From Loripinus fragilis (Eukaryota; Mollusca; Bivalvia; Lucinida; Lucinidae), in contig OZ026520.1 of NCBI GenBank assembly GCA_964019695.1, positions 24,256,130 through 24,320,129 on the forward strand: 64,000 nt of DNA, given 5' to 3'. Below are positions 45,280-58,824 of the stretch, one piece after another. The position numbers and the translations under genes are program-made. The notes under the pieces are model-generated. The model had not been told where the DNA came from. It saw only the letters and a list, made by a program, of their open reading frames with translations, and did no database searches. Positions within the stretch are counted from its first letter, which is position 1; the number at the start of each line of letters is the position of its first letter.

Positions 45280-48200
45280 GCTAGGTTTTTGAAAATTGAC
45301 TTGGCACAATTGTCCAGCCAGAAAAGGTTTGACTTCAGAAATAGTTAGAACTACCCTTCTACAACATTTCTAGGCACGTCGTACAGTCAAATTGTGGTAG
45401 CAGTTTTCCAGGAGGAGTCGTTTTGTACACCTACCCCATTTTTACTATAAAAAACAAAATGGCGACATTTGAATAAGAAATGGTATCCACGTTGTATCCA
45501 GATGGTGCATACGGTCGTTATTTACTGCCAAAACCTCAATAAGGACCTAAACTATTATGAAAATAAATTGTTTGCATACAGAAGCACAACTTTTATGTTA
45601 TAACTGTCATTTACGTTACATCTTCAATTACGTCTTATAAAATCGATACATTTTGGTCAAAGTTTATTTTTATTAGTTCTATAATGAATATATACGTTTT
45701 ATTTACCATGTTTTTGAAAAGATAATTACCTGACTGTTTCAAAACTGCAAACATCTTGTTTCTGTCATAATTACTTTAAGAATTATAAGCTGTTGAATAT
45801 GGTTACCCCCCAAAAATGGCGAATATGGTTAGAACCATTTCACTTTGCAAGTTAGCATGCAATACCATCTGCTGACTTTTTAAACCATGATTGAGCATTC
45901 TATCGATACACGATAGTAAAAAGCTATACTTAGCTGCGTTTTTTGTGTAAAGTTCCACATTTTAATGCTTGTATGACAATATGTAACGTACATTACAAAC
46001 TTTAAGACTTCCTATTAAATTGCTAAATACACTGCTAAAATATTTAAAGGAACACTGCGTATTTTGCCATTGATCACAATACAGATGCACTCATAGTCTA
46101 ACTCGTAGCACGAGTTGGATTAATAAGGCAAACACATGTTTGTCCTGTGATTAGTTTGGTTACCTATCAAGGATGATGCTTGTTGATAAAAATGAAGAAA
46201 GCCTTTTCCAGAAATCTCCATGGAACGCTTTATGTAAAAATGGAATTTTGTTAAAAATACCCCTTTTTTCAAAACCAAATTTTAAGACGAATTTTTCAAT
46301 CAAGCACCACAACAGCATTATGTCTGTACATTCATAGCCCTTTAATGTTTCAGGGATCATTAGGTAACACTATTAACAAATTCGGAAGATTCTACAGAGT
46401 TCCAGAAAAAATCGTCATTTTCAAGAAAATGAAAAACTACAATATTTTAGCTGTAAACTTACGCAGCGATTGTTTTATCAAAAACCTTTTTTATTCAAAA
46501 CTTTGACTATCATAGCAAAAATGGCAAGAAAAACTGGATTACTGCCTTATTGTCTAGTGAAATGCATAACTTGTCTATTGGACAGGGGTTAACACTATCA
46601 CCTATGGAAATTATCAGGTGTTCCTGTAAATATTTTGAGCAGTGTACCTTATATTATATGTCATATGGTATTTTATTAAATTTCAACCCCGTTTTGTTTT
46701 GAATTTATAACAAGACAGCAGTGTATTCTAAAATATTTATTAGGTTACTATATCTATAAACATTTATATTTGCAAAAACGATTCATTAAGTTTTCATCTC
46801 CTCGAAATATTATTTTGATTTGTTCAAAGTTAAAGATTCTAAAACACATAAACAAAGAAATAGACAGCTCTTAAGTAGTAGCAGAATACATTCTATTTTT
46901 GTCAAATTTATCAAAGTAACATATATAACCATATCAAATATCATAAGGTCCTATGTTTGTCCTAAATGTTATCAAAGACAGAATACAATTGGGCCCTGAA
47001 AAGCTAAAATATTAAAAGATTAGAATTTTGGAATATTTATCGCGGAGAAAAACAACACAACTATAAGTTTTATGGAATGAAGTCTCATCACTCAATTGAA
47101 AATATTTTTATGTACTTAGCTTACTACTGTACACATTATGCAAAAAGTAAGTGACATAATATAGGTTAGCTCCTTGTATAATACCTAAGTTGATTTCCCA
47201 TATAAAAAATACAAACTACTAAATGTTTAGAGAGATGATAACAAAATTATACTATTTTTCTTTCGTTTATTCCATACAAAATCAATTGCTTAAGAGTTGG
47301 TAGGATAAAGGTTATATATATATATCATAATAGAGGTTATGCATTATACATGTCTGTAATCATTTATCTTTAAAGATAATCTCTAAAAGTTTAATTGTAT
47401 ACTGATATTTATATGCATATGCAGATGATGACACATTACTTGTTTCAGCCTTACGATAGATTTTAGTTTATTTTCAGCATACCTTTTATAGTTTATTTAA
47501 TGAAACTGTTAGTACCTTTGATCATTTGCTAAACTAATATCACTTTATAAGATGAGGTTTTATATTGAAGAAACATTTTCTTGAAAATGGGTAAAATCAG
47601 TAAGATGACAACGATCTCATGTGACATGATCATATCCAAGGAACACATGTTAATTGTTGCTTAAGAAACTATTTTTAACATATATGACATTATCAGTCAA
47701 GAGTTATGTCAGGCTGAATAAGACATTGTGACATTCAGGTAATGTAAAATATACTTTAAATGTTATTTAAGAAATAAGATGGAAAAGTAAAACGTTTAAA
47801 AAACATGCAGTCATGAGACCGGACTCAGTTTTAGCAATCAATGCTTAAATAACTGATGATAATTTTCACTATATAGAATGTGGCATGGACAAATTATTAC
47901 AGGAGTCTTGTAAATATAATTCTTGATAACAAAGCGCTATATGTATATAAACATAGGAATGAATGTGATATAAAATTAAAATCAACACAGCTTTTTTCTA
48001 AAAAATATCTTGCTTCTTCAGATAGAAAGCAAATGCATTACACATATATGAGAAATTATATAAAAGCATTAAACATGTTGAGGGTAGTGATTTATAGAGA
48101 CATACAAAGGGTCAAATGTTCTTACAAACACTTGTACAGTAGTCTTTGCCATCAATGAAAGACTTACATGCAATGCCTAGAAAGGACGCATGAAAGTATA

Positions 48201-50745
48201 TAATATATACTTTCATATTATGCATGTCATATTTGCAATGCTTCCTTCCAAAAGAAATCATACTCCTGTTACTTTTAAAGGTAAGTATAAATCTTAGAGG
48301 TTGATAAAGCAGTGCCTCTTTTGTTGCATATGTTATGTGATATAATATACAAGATTTTGAATATCTTATCTTCGATATGATCTTTGACAGTAGCACAAGT
48401 GTGAATTTCGTTGCCATAAAACCAGAAAATAATTGCTGACCTCTCTCATGTAATTTATACACGCTCAAATTGAAGATTTGAACCACCATATGTGATTTTG
48501 GTACCTACCTCACATGGGCAAATGCACCGTTTATTCACCCATGCTGATGCAGTGGAGCTAGCGTTTGTCTTCATCTACATATACAAGCAGCAAATGCTCT
48601 GATGTGTCTAATGATATATTCTTAAAGGCTCGCATGAGCCTCTTAAAGGCTCGCATGAGCCTTCATTGCTGAACTAAAATCAAATGTTCTTACTAATTTG
48701 ATAGTTTATTTACGTTACTATTTATCATCAATTTAGTTTGATTTGGAACATACAAAGGATTAATGGGATGCCATTCTTGCATTAATGATTATGTCCTCAT
48801 TTGAAATGCTGAATATCGTATTGATTTTATATGAACAAAATCCACGTTTAGACTAAGTCTAATTGATAGAAATAATACCAAAACAAAATTTCCAATAATT
48901 TATTTGAGTCCATTCATTTTGCAACAGCTACAATATAATCTTTACAATGCAAGAGAGTTGTTCTAAGTGATAAGCCTTGACCTCTAAAATGTATAACCAT
49001 AAAGAACCTTGGAAAAGATCCTGTTTCAATGCTCTATTACATTGCAGAACCATACAAAGCGTATGATAAATGTCACCATCACCTTAACCCTTTTCAGTCG
49101 AATGAAACTTCACACTTTTATCAAATGGACCAGTCCATTTTCGTCTTCGGGGTTGTTAGGTGTTGTTTTCCATAGTTATTTAAGTTTTAATAGATCATCC
49201 TGTAAGCAAAAAGTAGAGACCTTGATCAGACATTGCAGTATGTGGCGTCTGATCTTGGCCTGTACTATTTGTCAATGTCCCACAAAAAGAACGCTAGTCT
49301 AATATGGGTTAAATACTTTTGTTGTATATGTTACTCACATCAGTTGTATTGTTTCTTCATTGAACTGGATAATGATTGGATATAGAGCGGTTTAACCATA
49401 TGAATAGGCATGGCGTTTGCCATATGTTGGACAGAAACCGTTACGATAAAACAGTGTTTTGCTATGTCAAGGATTAACGTTTGCTTTAATGTTTCATTTC
49501 TCGATTTCAACCAATGTTGTAAATAAAAAAAAGTAATTTTTGGAATTAAGTGAAAGTTTTTCCCCCATATCATAGCTATCAATATATAGTACTAATAGTT
49601 ACCGTAGTCAATAGCTAACACGCTATAATTGCATGTATTTTGGTGCCTTACAGAATTGGTGATCTAGTGCTGTCATTACATTAAATATTGTATTTAGCAG
49701 AAAGTAACATATATAACTGTAATAACAGGTGCCACAATTAGTTAAAAATCATATTGCTAGTAATTTTCTTTCAAATAAAAGTTAATATTGACACGTAAGA
49801 ATTATAAATGACTGGATATTAACACTATAGGAATTCCTATTATTTTAGGGTAAGGTAGTGAATTTGGCTATTGCAGGGTAACGCCTTATCCGCGGAAAAG
49901 CTAACGCACTTCCTTATGTGGCTAATTTAATTTGATTTTAGGAATTTACAGTCTACAAACCTCATTTTGTGGAGGTCATTTGGTAGTCCATAATCTAATG
50001 ATATTACTGCATTAAATAGTAATTAATTTGAAAGTAAGTAACGTATATAACTGTAATATCATGTTGTATAATTGTTAAACGCATACTGGCTGTTTGCTGC
50101 ATGTTATTTAATGATTTTAAGCCTATCGTCATGCCCATATATAAGAATTTAGTATAAGTCACAGATACAATATATTGCAGCAGAGAATGTACAATACACG
50201 CATTCCTGAATAGTCATTTCAGGTGGTATGTTCTTTCTTTGATTTGTTACAAATGTAAAATATGGCAAACATACTATAAGAATAATGTTTAAATATGATT
50301 ATAAATATGCTTTTTTTACTTGATAAATTAAAAAATGTGGAATATTTTATATCTTTTTGAATTTGGATACATTATATTCTGGTGGGTGGGGTAAATCACC
50401 CCCACCGTTGGACACTTTCACGTCTAATATACCATATATACAAAATTTTATATTGCTTTACTGTCGTATGCCATTGCATACATGTAATGTATAAATTTAA
50501 AGGGAAATATGCTGGATAGGAAGCAATGGTTGAACGTGAGGCGTGTTTTCCTCTCAATTTAACTAAGCCTCATTTAGCGTAGGGTACGTTCAAAGATGAC
50601 GCCCTACAGCAAAACTGCTACCACAATTTAACTGTACGACTTACCTAGGAGTATTGCAGAAGACCCCAGGGTTGCATTTCTGCAGTCAAACCTTTTCTGG
50701 CAGGTAAGTTGTGCCAAGTCAAAAACTAAGGCCTGTACAGAAATC
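45280..50745. mobile_element. Possible 5.5 kb element with ~150 bp inverted ends
   Basis: The left end (~45280-45440) and right end (~50590-50745) share, inverted, 'tgacttggcacaa', 'gccagaaaaggtttgact', 'gtcgtacagt' and 'ttgtggtagcagttt'. The interior is AT-rich with only short open frames. Diverged sub-repeats occur at 49680-49760 and 50010-50090 (taactgtaat blocks). No transposase was recognised. It could also be two separate small elements. Confidence 0.45.
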
Positions 50746-50925
50746 AGCGCCTGGACTACATGATGATGCAATAATTAAATAACAAGCCCATAGGAAAATA
50801 GAATTGAATCATAAGTGTAACCCACTTCTTAACTCTTTCCTTGTTAGTCAAGACTTTTGTCATTATCTTTGCAAACAGTTTGCACCCAGATCAGGACACT
50901 ATCAGAGTGTTAAAGGGTTTAATCA

Positions 50926-51164
50926 GGCCTCGAGGTTATAAAACTTTTCGTGCTCAACTCAACTGAGAATAAAGTTTCAACTGCTCATAAAAACTGCAAT
51001 GCTGAAAAAGAGAGGTATTTCTTGCTTTTAAGCTCTCATTTGGTGTATTTATCATGCTCATAAATGTTAAAATGCCAACAATTGTTGGCATTTTAACATT
51101 TATGAGCAAGATAAATTTCGTGCAAAGCTGAGTTGAGCATGAAAAAATTTATAACCTCAGGGCC
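50926..51164. mobile_element. MITE with ggcc...gaggttataa ends
   Basis: The inverted ends enclose a perfect central hairpin, aatgttaaaatgccaacaat / attgttggcattttaacatt. Related copies are at 58279-58517 (best preserved) and ~57350-57590. Confidence 0.8.
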
Positions 51165-51616
51165 TGGACTGACGTTCTGTCAGTCCTGATTTAACCCTTT
51201 TAACACTCGGATAATGCTCCTGAAATAATTTTTTAAAAGTTAATTAAGTTAAATTGCAAAATGCATGGACTTTTCATGTCTTCTATGGTTTTAAAGGACA
51301 TAAAATTTATTTGCACATTAAAAATTCTTCTTTGCAAATGCTAGACAGAGATAATGGAGAATATTAGTCTTAGATAATTAGCATAAAGTTGCTCTGCCTT
51401 TGTTTTGGTATAAAGGCACTACAATTTTATACTGAATTAGGTCTCAAGTCCTACAGAAATAACTAAATTCCACAGACTTTTCAGGGCCTTAGTGATTCTC
51501 CAGTACTTTTAAAGACACGCTTAATTATCAAGGACTTACCAAGAAATCCCTCAATATTCAAATACATTTATTTCACACTATGCGAAATCTGATGCACAAG
51601 AGCAAATTTTTTTGTT

Positions 51617-51722
51617 TGTTGTGATTCTTTACGTCCCCGTCAACAATTTTTCAGATATGTTGGGATGGGTCTTCCTGGTTTAAACCAGTACTAAGCAGAG
51701 GATAAAGTGTCTTGCTCAAGGT
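51617..51722 (-). mobile_element. tRNA-derived SINE fragment
   Basis: It has gtgattctttacgtcccc, ttcagatatgttgggat, 'aaaccagtactaagcag' and 'gtgtcttgctcaagg', then stops before the head. Confidence 0.75.
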
Positions 51723-51913
51723 AAAGAGCAAATGAAAAATTCAAAAATGCTTCAAAAAAATATCTAAAATGCACATCAAATGCTTCACACAAAGATAACA
51801 AAAAATCGTCAAAATGCATATGCACTTGCAATTTTCTAAGCATTTCATTACGCTCCCTTTTCTCAGTACAATATAAGTCATTTTTCAGTTTCCTACAAAT
51901 ACAAACTAATGTA

Positions 51914-52120
51914 CAGTAAAACCTGTGTAAAACAGCTACTCAAAAATAGACAAAACAAAGATCTTTAATATAATACAAATGGTAGCTTAATGAAGGTCAG
52001 AAGTATTGTAGAATGCTCCCCTTGGAGCATTCTGTAATACATTTGACCTTCATTAAGCGATAATTGGTCTTGAAAACCAATTTTCTGTCTTTTTGAGAGT
52101 TTTACATGTAGGTTTTACTG
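51914..52120. mobile_element. pogo-like MITE, intact
   Basis: The ends CAGTAAAACCT and AGGTTTTACTG are flanked by TA on both sides. The central hairpin is 'gtattgtagaatgctcccc / ttggagcattctgtaatac'. The length is 207 bp. The decayed relative is at 38590-38797. Confidence 0.88.
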
Positions 52121-53195
52121 TAAATCCAACATTGGTATTCTGAACAAATTTTACATCATTAAGGTGGTATACAATCCAGAATTAACTGATAATCTTAACA
52201 GTAACGTATGCGAAAATATTGAAGGTATAAATTTTGCAATTTTTATTGTAGCAGCCCATTTTGGGTCTACATAAATCTATTCCATAAACATTCCACTGCC
52301 ATAGCATATTAAGGCACAATTGAGGCCAAACGCTTTTTGAACGACCCTCACTCCAACATGACAGCAATAATGTATTATCTATGTTTAGGGGCATATGCTG
52401 ACTAAGCATTCTATGAGCTTGCCAATTTCTATAAGAAGCTTAAAATTTGGAAAAATGTATACAATTTTCTTCTTTAAAAAAGCCTTTATCTACACTCATC
52501 TTGGAAGTGCTGTCAAATCAGAACCATTTGAGCCTGTCTGTAACAGCTAAGTGAAAAGAATGTGTGTTTAAGAGAAAAGGCAAGAGGAATCAAAGATAAT
52601 ATAACATAGTCAGCTTATACAAGCTCACTATGAGCAAAAGCATGTTGAAGGGTTAAGAATCATAATGGCTAAAACACTCTTTATGGTCTGTAAGGCCATG
52701 GTAATTGATGGGCAGTATTTAGGACGAATACTGTACTTCAATTACTGATCATAATTTAGCTTGCAAAACGATTTATGTAGCCGTTTATTAAAGTACGTTA
52801 AAATAGGATGCTAGCTAGATGTACATGATTGATGTTTAGATTGGACACAATTCACGTCAGTATTTACATTTCGAAATATTCAATTATAAGATCATATGAT
52901 GGTTATGTCAAATGCGCAGGTGGTTCTACATGTAAGAGTACCTATTACCTCGTAGACCTTTATTCTGCATGCGCAGTTCTATGTAAGATAATCTATGGGC
53001 CTGAGTGGTGTAGGGGTCGTAGGTTCGATCCACTGGCTTCAAAAGCCCCTAGATGGTATTCCAGGTTGAGACTCAGTCCCCACAGCAACTAGCTGTTGTC
53101 GGGATAGAGCTTCAAAACTATAACTGCAGGACCATAGTAATATGATACATTTATGCTTACGTTGGAATAGCGCCCAGTCACTTGTTGTATAATAA

Positions 53196-54117
53196 TATAC
53201 TTAAGGCCAAAAGTAACTTTACACTATTATTATATATACCTTTTCTGGGTATTGGTGAGTGGTATTTTAAATGTGTTTAATTCATATTAAAGCTCAATCA
53301 AATATTCATATGAACTTTAAATTTCATGTTGTTGCTGTCATAAATGCAACCGCAATGCCCTAATGAAAGAAGCAAGGGGGGCAAAATAAACTTTTCCAAA
53401 TTGCATCACTTTTGATGTGTTACTGTAGCTTTGCAATTGGACAATTTTTAATTTTAAAGAACCAGTCTGAAAGACAGGCTATTGAATTGTTGTTTAAAGT
53501 TCAAATCAGCCTGGCTCACTCTTCGAGTAACACAAATTAAAGTTGTGCTTTTACGTACATACCCATTTTTGTGAACTTTACAATGCTGTCAATGGAATTA
53601 TCCCTATGAAATTGTTTGCCGTTTTTCTTCCAAACCGATGGGATTTTTTATCAGATTATCTCGTCACATACTCAGGGCAGAAGTCCCATTAAATCGCTGG
53701 TAAAAAAAATCCTTATGCCATCTGAGATAAAGCTTTTAGCAGGGACTAAAATTTACTATTGTTTTAATTCAAAGGGAGATAATTTCAAAGTGAACCAACT
53801 TTAAAATGCTGCCAAAAACAAACTATACGTCACAGACAGAATGTCTTGCAGTATTTTTAATGTGCAATCGATGGCCCTTAAAATAGCGTGTTCAAATCCT
53901 AGGTTTACTTTGGATTTTGTTAGGAAATGCTGATTTTGTAGTTTTAATGAAAGCACAGATAACTTGAAAGAAGATTAATTTACCTAAGTTGTTTTTCGTG
54001 AATTAGAACAGGGCGGGAACCAGCAACTCATTTCAATATTTAATTTGGTTAAACTCAAAAGCAGTAAAGATATATTCCATAGTTCAAAGTGTAAAGTTAC
54101 TTTTGGTTTTAAGTATA
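53196..54117. mobile_element. 0.92 kb element with 30-bp inverted ends
   Basis: Left tatacttaaggccaaaagta and right tacttttggttttaagtata are 28/30 complementary over 30 bp. The interior shows no coding frame. Confidence 0.7.
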
Positions 54118-54912
54118 CATGAATCTTATGATTGCATATTCGGTCCAGATTGATCAGGTGATGGAAAGTTTCGATAGTGGGCACACGTTTTCCATTGTTC
54201 ACATCGCAGATGCTAAGTAATTATTTCAGTGCAATCATCAGAATCTTGTCATAATATTTGGGCTTATTATACGGATTTAGTAACGGTTAATGTTTTGGAA
54301 TGAAAACATCTTTCCATTTTCGCTATATATACTGCCGGGTACGACCATGTTTTCAGATCAGATCAGATTAGATTAGATTTGACTTTGATGAGGAAACCAG
54401 TGCATTTTCTGTGATTATTGTGAGCTGCTCAGTTGAGCACGCTTCAGTCTTGAATTATACTTATGTTACATTATAATATACCTGTATACGATCATGGACA
54501 AAGACAACTGTGTTTAGTTTTGTTCATTTAATTACGTTATTATAAAGAGGAAGAAAAGAGGCAAAAAATTATAATAAAAAGGTTCTATTGTTGTTTATTT
54601 TTTTTAACCCTTAAAGGGCCAAGAAAAAAATGCATCTCAAAATGTCGTCTGTTGAAGTCGTCTGCTGCAAATAATTGCCTAGCATTAATGAAGAATTAAG
54701 TATAGAAGCAAACAGTGTGGATCCAGAGCAGACTGCTCCTATGGGGCAGACTGCTCCTATGGGTGCAGTCTGATCTGGGTCCACACTGTTTGCCATAGAG
54801 GCTTCTTAAACATTTCAGCAGACGAGAAAAGCAGACGACACGATTGGCGCATTAAGGGTTCAGTCTGTGAGCATATTTTTCCTCTACACAGCTTCATTTT
54901 TTGGATCAAACA
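54118..54912. other. Intron, one palindromic repeat
   Basis: The unit 'gcaaacagtgtggatccaga ... ctgggtccacactgtttgcc' lies at ~54705-54795, with a direct double 'actgctcctatggg' inside. Nothing else is recognised. Confidence 0.5.
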
Positions 54913-55344
54913 CAGGGTTCCCACAGAAATTCAAATCACAATTCCATGATTTTCCCATGATTTTCCCATGATTTTCCATGATCAACAATGTAATTTCCAT
55001 GACTATTTAATGCACAGCCTCCAACCTCCCCTTTTAGCAGCATCTTCACCACACTGAGCATAAATGTGGAATGCAGCAACAACAGCATGCTTGTAGACCA
55101 TGCATGCATTTTGAAATAATTAAAACCACTTGTAGCCAGAAAAACTAGCTGTCGGACACACAAGTGTCTGACAGCTAGTTTTCTAGCTACAGGTGGTTTC
55201 ATCAAATTATTTCACAAAATTCCATGATTTTTCCATGATGATGATTATTCAAATTTTTTCCAATTTCATGATTTTTCCATGCATGAAACTTTTTTGAGTG
55301 ATTTTCCAGGTTTTCCATGATTTACATAGCTTGTGGGAACCCTG
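54913..55344. mobile_element. 432-bp relative of the CAGGGTTCCCACA element, 6-bp duplication
   Basis: The ends are CAGGGTTCCCACA and TGTGGGAACCCTG. CAAACA is duplicated at 54907-54912 and 55345-55350. It carries the same internal 'agaaaaactagctgtc' hairpin as the 39959-40301 copy. Confidence 0.88.
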
Positions 55345-55758
55345 CAAACAGCATAAACTAGGTGTAGCAAAAACATGTTCTATCAACTTTGGTTTTCATG
55401 CTAAACTTTAATGGTGAGTGAATTAATAGGTGACTTTTAAAGGCCAAATAACTACACCCACACCAATTTTGACATTTTTTTCTTCAAAATACGCTGCATA
55501 TCCCACGGATATTGGGCAGTACTCAATACTACATGATCCGGTGAAAATTTTCCAAAATCCTTACTTTAGAAATTTGAATTTCAAAACTTGCAGTATATCT
55601 AGAAAATATCAATGAGCTAAAATACATGCTCAATACAACCATGCTTTACATGCTTATGCTTTGGATCAAGTTTGAAAAGGAAGATTCAAGGATTATATAA
55701 AAGTCGTGCTCAACTCACACAAGAATGAAATTTGTAATCTTCATAAATATTAAATTAC
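55345..55758. other. Intron, with one truncated MITE
   Basis: A piece of the gaggttataa MITE (55690-55755, gtgctcaactcacacaag) is cut off by the family A element that follows. Confidence 0.45.
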
Positions 55759-57240
55759 ACAAGAGGGCCCTTAGGCCCTGGGTCGCTCACCTGAGAATGA
55801 CTGATCAGTGGAGTGGAACCATTTGTCAAATTTTGGTAGAGTGCATCATGAGGAACGACTCAGTAAAATAACATTAAATTTGGGTCAGTGGTTCAGGAGA
55901 TGTCATTTAAAAGATTACTTATCTGGAGCTCTGGCAGTCCTCCTGTTTGGTGGAGCAGAACCATTTTTGCAATTTTGAAAGGGGCATTATGTGAAGTAAT
56001 ATGGAACTTGGACCAGTGGTTCAGAAGGAGATGTGGTTTAAAGACATTTCTTATCTAGAGCACTGGCAGCCCCTTTGTTCAGCCGACCGAAACTATTTGT
56101 GCAATTTTGGTAGAAGATATCATGAGGAGTGATTCTGTGAAATTATACTCAGATGATAAATTTTAGTCAGTATTTCTGTTTTCTCATAAAATCAACAATA
56201 CTCTGTATATCATTGTCAAAATGTAAACAGGAGTTGTGTTATCCTAACTTTACACATATCTGTTTATTGTGTGATAAATAATGCCTCTATTAGACTGTTT
56301 CAGCCATCGACAAATTACAGAAATACCATGTTTGGACTTCTTGAAGCAGGTACACATGTTGCTGAATGTTACGTCATTTTGGATGTAATGACAATTTACG
56401 GTCTGCTAACACATTTTTCGACAGTCTGGCAGTAAAAATGGCAAACCTCTGCCAGGGAGACCACGGATAACAACGCCACTTGAAGTTTGGGTCATGGTGA
56501 TGTAAACATGATGTAATCGCTTCATGGCCGCTCAGAAACTTCTTAAACGCCTTAGACATGCAACAGGTACAAGAATTTAAGTCTATACTGCCAGAAATTG
56601 TCTGAGGGCGCTAAAGTAATTTTTGAGTTTTAAAATTTGAATTTTGATATTGACCCCTTTGTGTGAGTTTGATGAAGAACATGGGTTTGTTTTCAGAATA
56701 TTTTATTGAAAATGTTCACATTTATATGAAATTTAATGAGTTTCATGTTGAATAAGGTTTTTGTCAACATTAAGAGTGTCTAAAAAAATTATTGCACACA
56801 GTGTATGTACTGACTAAACTTTTGGTGGTTCAGGAGTAAAGGTATTATTTCTTATCTGCTGCTCTGGCAGCCTGTTTGTTTGGCAGAGCGTAACCTTTTG
56901 TGCAATTTTTGTAAAGGGTGTTTTGAGGAACAATTCTGTAAAATTATTTTGAATTTGGGTCAATGAATGGTTCAGGAGAAGACGCTGTTTAATAGATTTC
57001 TTGTCTGGAGCTCTGGCGGCCTTCCTGTTTGGTGGAGCGGAACCATTTATGCAATTTTGAAAGAGGGCATCATGGGGAACATTCACGTGAAGTTATATGA
57101 AATTTGGACGGTTGTTCAGAATGAGATGTCGTTTAAAGATAAAGTTTAGGGACAGAGGGGCGCACGACGGACATATACGGACAAAGACCGATCATAATGA
57201 TAATAGCTCACCTTAAGCCTTCAGCTCAAGTGAGCTAAAA
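55759..57240 (+). mobile_element. Tandem-core element, family A copy 2
   Basis: The start (ACAAGAGGGCCC, gggtcgctcacctgagaatg) and end (atagctcaccttaagcc / agctcaagtgagctaaaa) match copy 1. Units are interrupted at ~56160-56822 by an insert whose ends are TTTAGTCAGTA and TACTGACTAAA. Confidence 0.75.
56160..56822. mobile_element. Insert in family A copy 2 with short inverted ends
   Basis: About 660 bp bounded by ttttagtcagta and tactgactaaac, absent from the equivalent place in copy 1. A short minus-strand frame inside (56374-56559) is not recognised. Confidence 0.5.
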
Positions 57241-58278
57241 AACAAATGAGGGAATTTTCTAGCTTAGATCAGTTGACAGTGTCATTTGTTCAGGTGATTA
57301 ATTTTCAAATGCCATGCGCATGCAAATAACCTCAAGACTTGACACACATTTTCAAAACATTTTTTATGCTCAACTCGACTCTCAACTAACCTGAGCACGA
57401 TATTTGCCCAGCTCATAAATGTTAAAATGTCAACAATTGCTGGCATTTTAACATTTATACAACATCTGGGAGTTTGAAAACAAAAAATAACTTTTTAGAA
57501 TTTTAGTTTTTTATGATCAGTTTAAATTTGATGCTCATTTGAGTTGAGCATGATTAAAGTTTTAAAAACCTCAGTGCCTGGACTTATCAGGAAAAGAGTA
57601 AAAGTTAGGATAATAAGTTTCTGAAAAACTCATGCAAAAACACAACTATGAAACAGGAAATAAATCAGGTAATTTATAATAGCAATGAACATGTGTTTAT
57701 CCTAGGAATTCAGCCCATCAATTAACAAGATGTCCAAATGCCAAAGCAATGAACAAGTCTCATAGGTTTAAATAAGGAAACCTTTTGAGTGTAAAATTGT
57801 TAATATTTTCTTACCAAAAAGTTTGAACATATGTTTTGGGTGATCAAAAGAACCGTCTCATTGAGACGGTTCTTTTGAGTACCCACAACATATGCTTTGG
57901 TTGAGAAATTTTTAAAAAAAATCAATTTTTTGATTACGCAATCTTATCTGTCTTCAAATATCTTGCTTTTAATGTTCAGAATAAGTTAACTTTTCTATTA
58001 CTGAATCTGAATGTACTTTGAAAATGCTGCAGATAAAGATCAGCTGGCTTCTATGGAACCCATACTCTTATCAGGATCCATACCACTTTCCATGCTGCCA
58101 AGGTTTGCATTGTACCAAATTACTCAAGACAGCATAAATATGTGCAATCAAAGCTGTTCCAGATCAGCCTGCTCCCAGGAAATCAGTCTGATCAGGGACT
58201 CTTCGTTTGCTTTGATAAACAAATTATTTATTGATAACTAGAATGGATAGCCCTTATCATCTACTGGAAAAAAATTCA
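57241..58278. other. Intron, MITE remnants
   Basis: It contains a decayed gaggttataa MITE (~57350-57590) and a gaaccgtctc palindrome (57828-57962, aaaagaaccgtctcattgag / ctcaatgagacggttctttt type). No coding signal. Confidence 0.55.
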
Positions 58279-58517
58279 GGCCCAGAGGTTATAAAACTTT
58301 TTTCATGCTCAACTCAACTAAGCACGAAATTTCAACAACTCCTTAAACTAAAATACCGACAAATGAAGAAGTGTCTTGCTTTAAGCCTCTCAGATGTTGT
58401 ATTTATCATGCTAATAAATGTTAAAATGCCAACAATTGTTGGCATTTTAACATTTATTAGCAGGATAAATTTCGTGCTCAGCTGAGTTGAGCATAAAAAA
58501 ATTATAACCTCTGGGCC
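58279..58517. mobile_element. MITE with GGCCCAGAGGTTATAA ends, best copy
   Basis: The inverted ends GGCCCAGAGGTTATAA / TTATAACCTCTGGGCC are perfect. The inner arms 'gctcaactcaact' / 'agctgagttgagc' and the centre 'atgccaacaattgttggcat' extend the fold, so most of the element can pair with itself. Confidence 0.88.
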
Positions 58518-58824
58518 AGTACTAAACAATGAACTCTGCATGCTGGGTAATTTTTCATGATTTTGTTGTCATCTAACTTTATTCAAAATTAGTTTTCCAA
58601 AATTCTTTCAGGAATACTATCAGTGTCAAAAAGTTTGGATCCAGCTCAGGCCCAATGTTCTGTCGGGCTTGATCTTGCTCCAATCTATTAGTAAAGGTTA
58701 TCAGAGAAAAGAACCAACGCCTATCTTTTTTCAAAGGATAAACACAGAATTAGTCCAAATGGTGTTAGTCTGCAGCAACAAAATAATAACCATAGCTTAA
58801 GATAGATTTCAGGCCTCCAGATAA

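Larger units (their letters stand above)
51165..53195. other. Intron with small repeats
   Basis: It contains a SINE fragment (51617-51722), a pogo-like MITE (51914-52120), a 'caaggactt'-type decayed end (51470-51600) and a tRNA-like piece at 52990-53050 with GGTTCGATCC. No coding signal. Confidence 0.5.

Noticed and set aside
52990..53050. tRNA gene with GGTTCGATCC
   Set aside because: Only the B-box side is convincing; no acceptor stem pairing was found. Probably a tRNA-derived repeat fragment.
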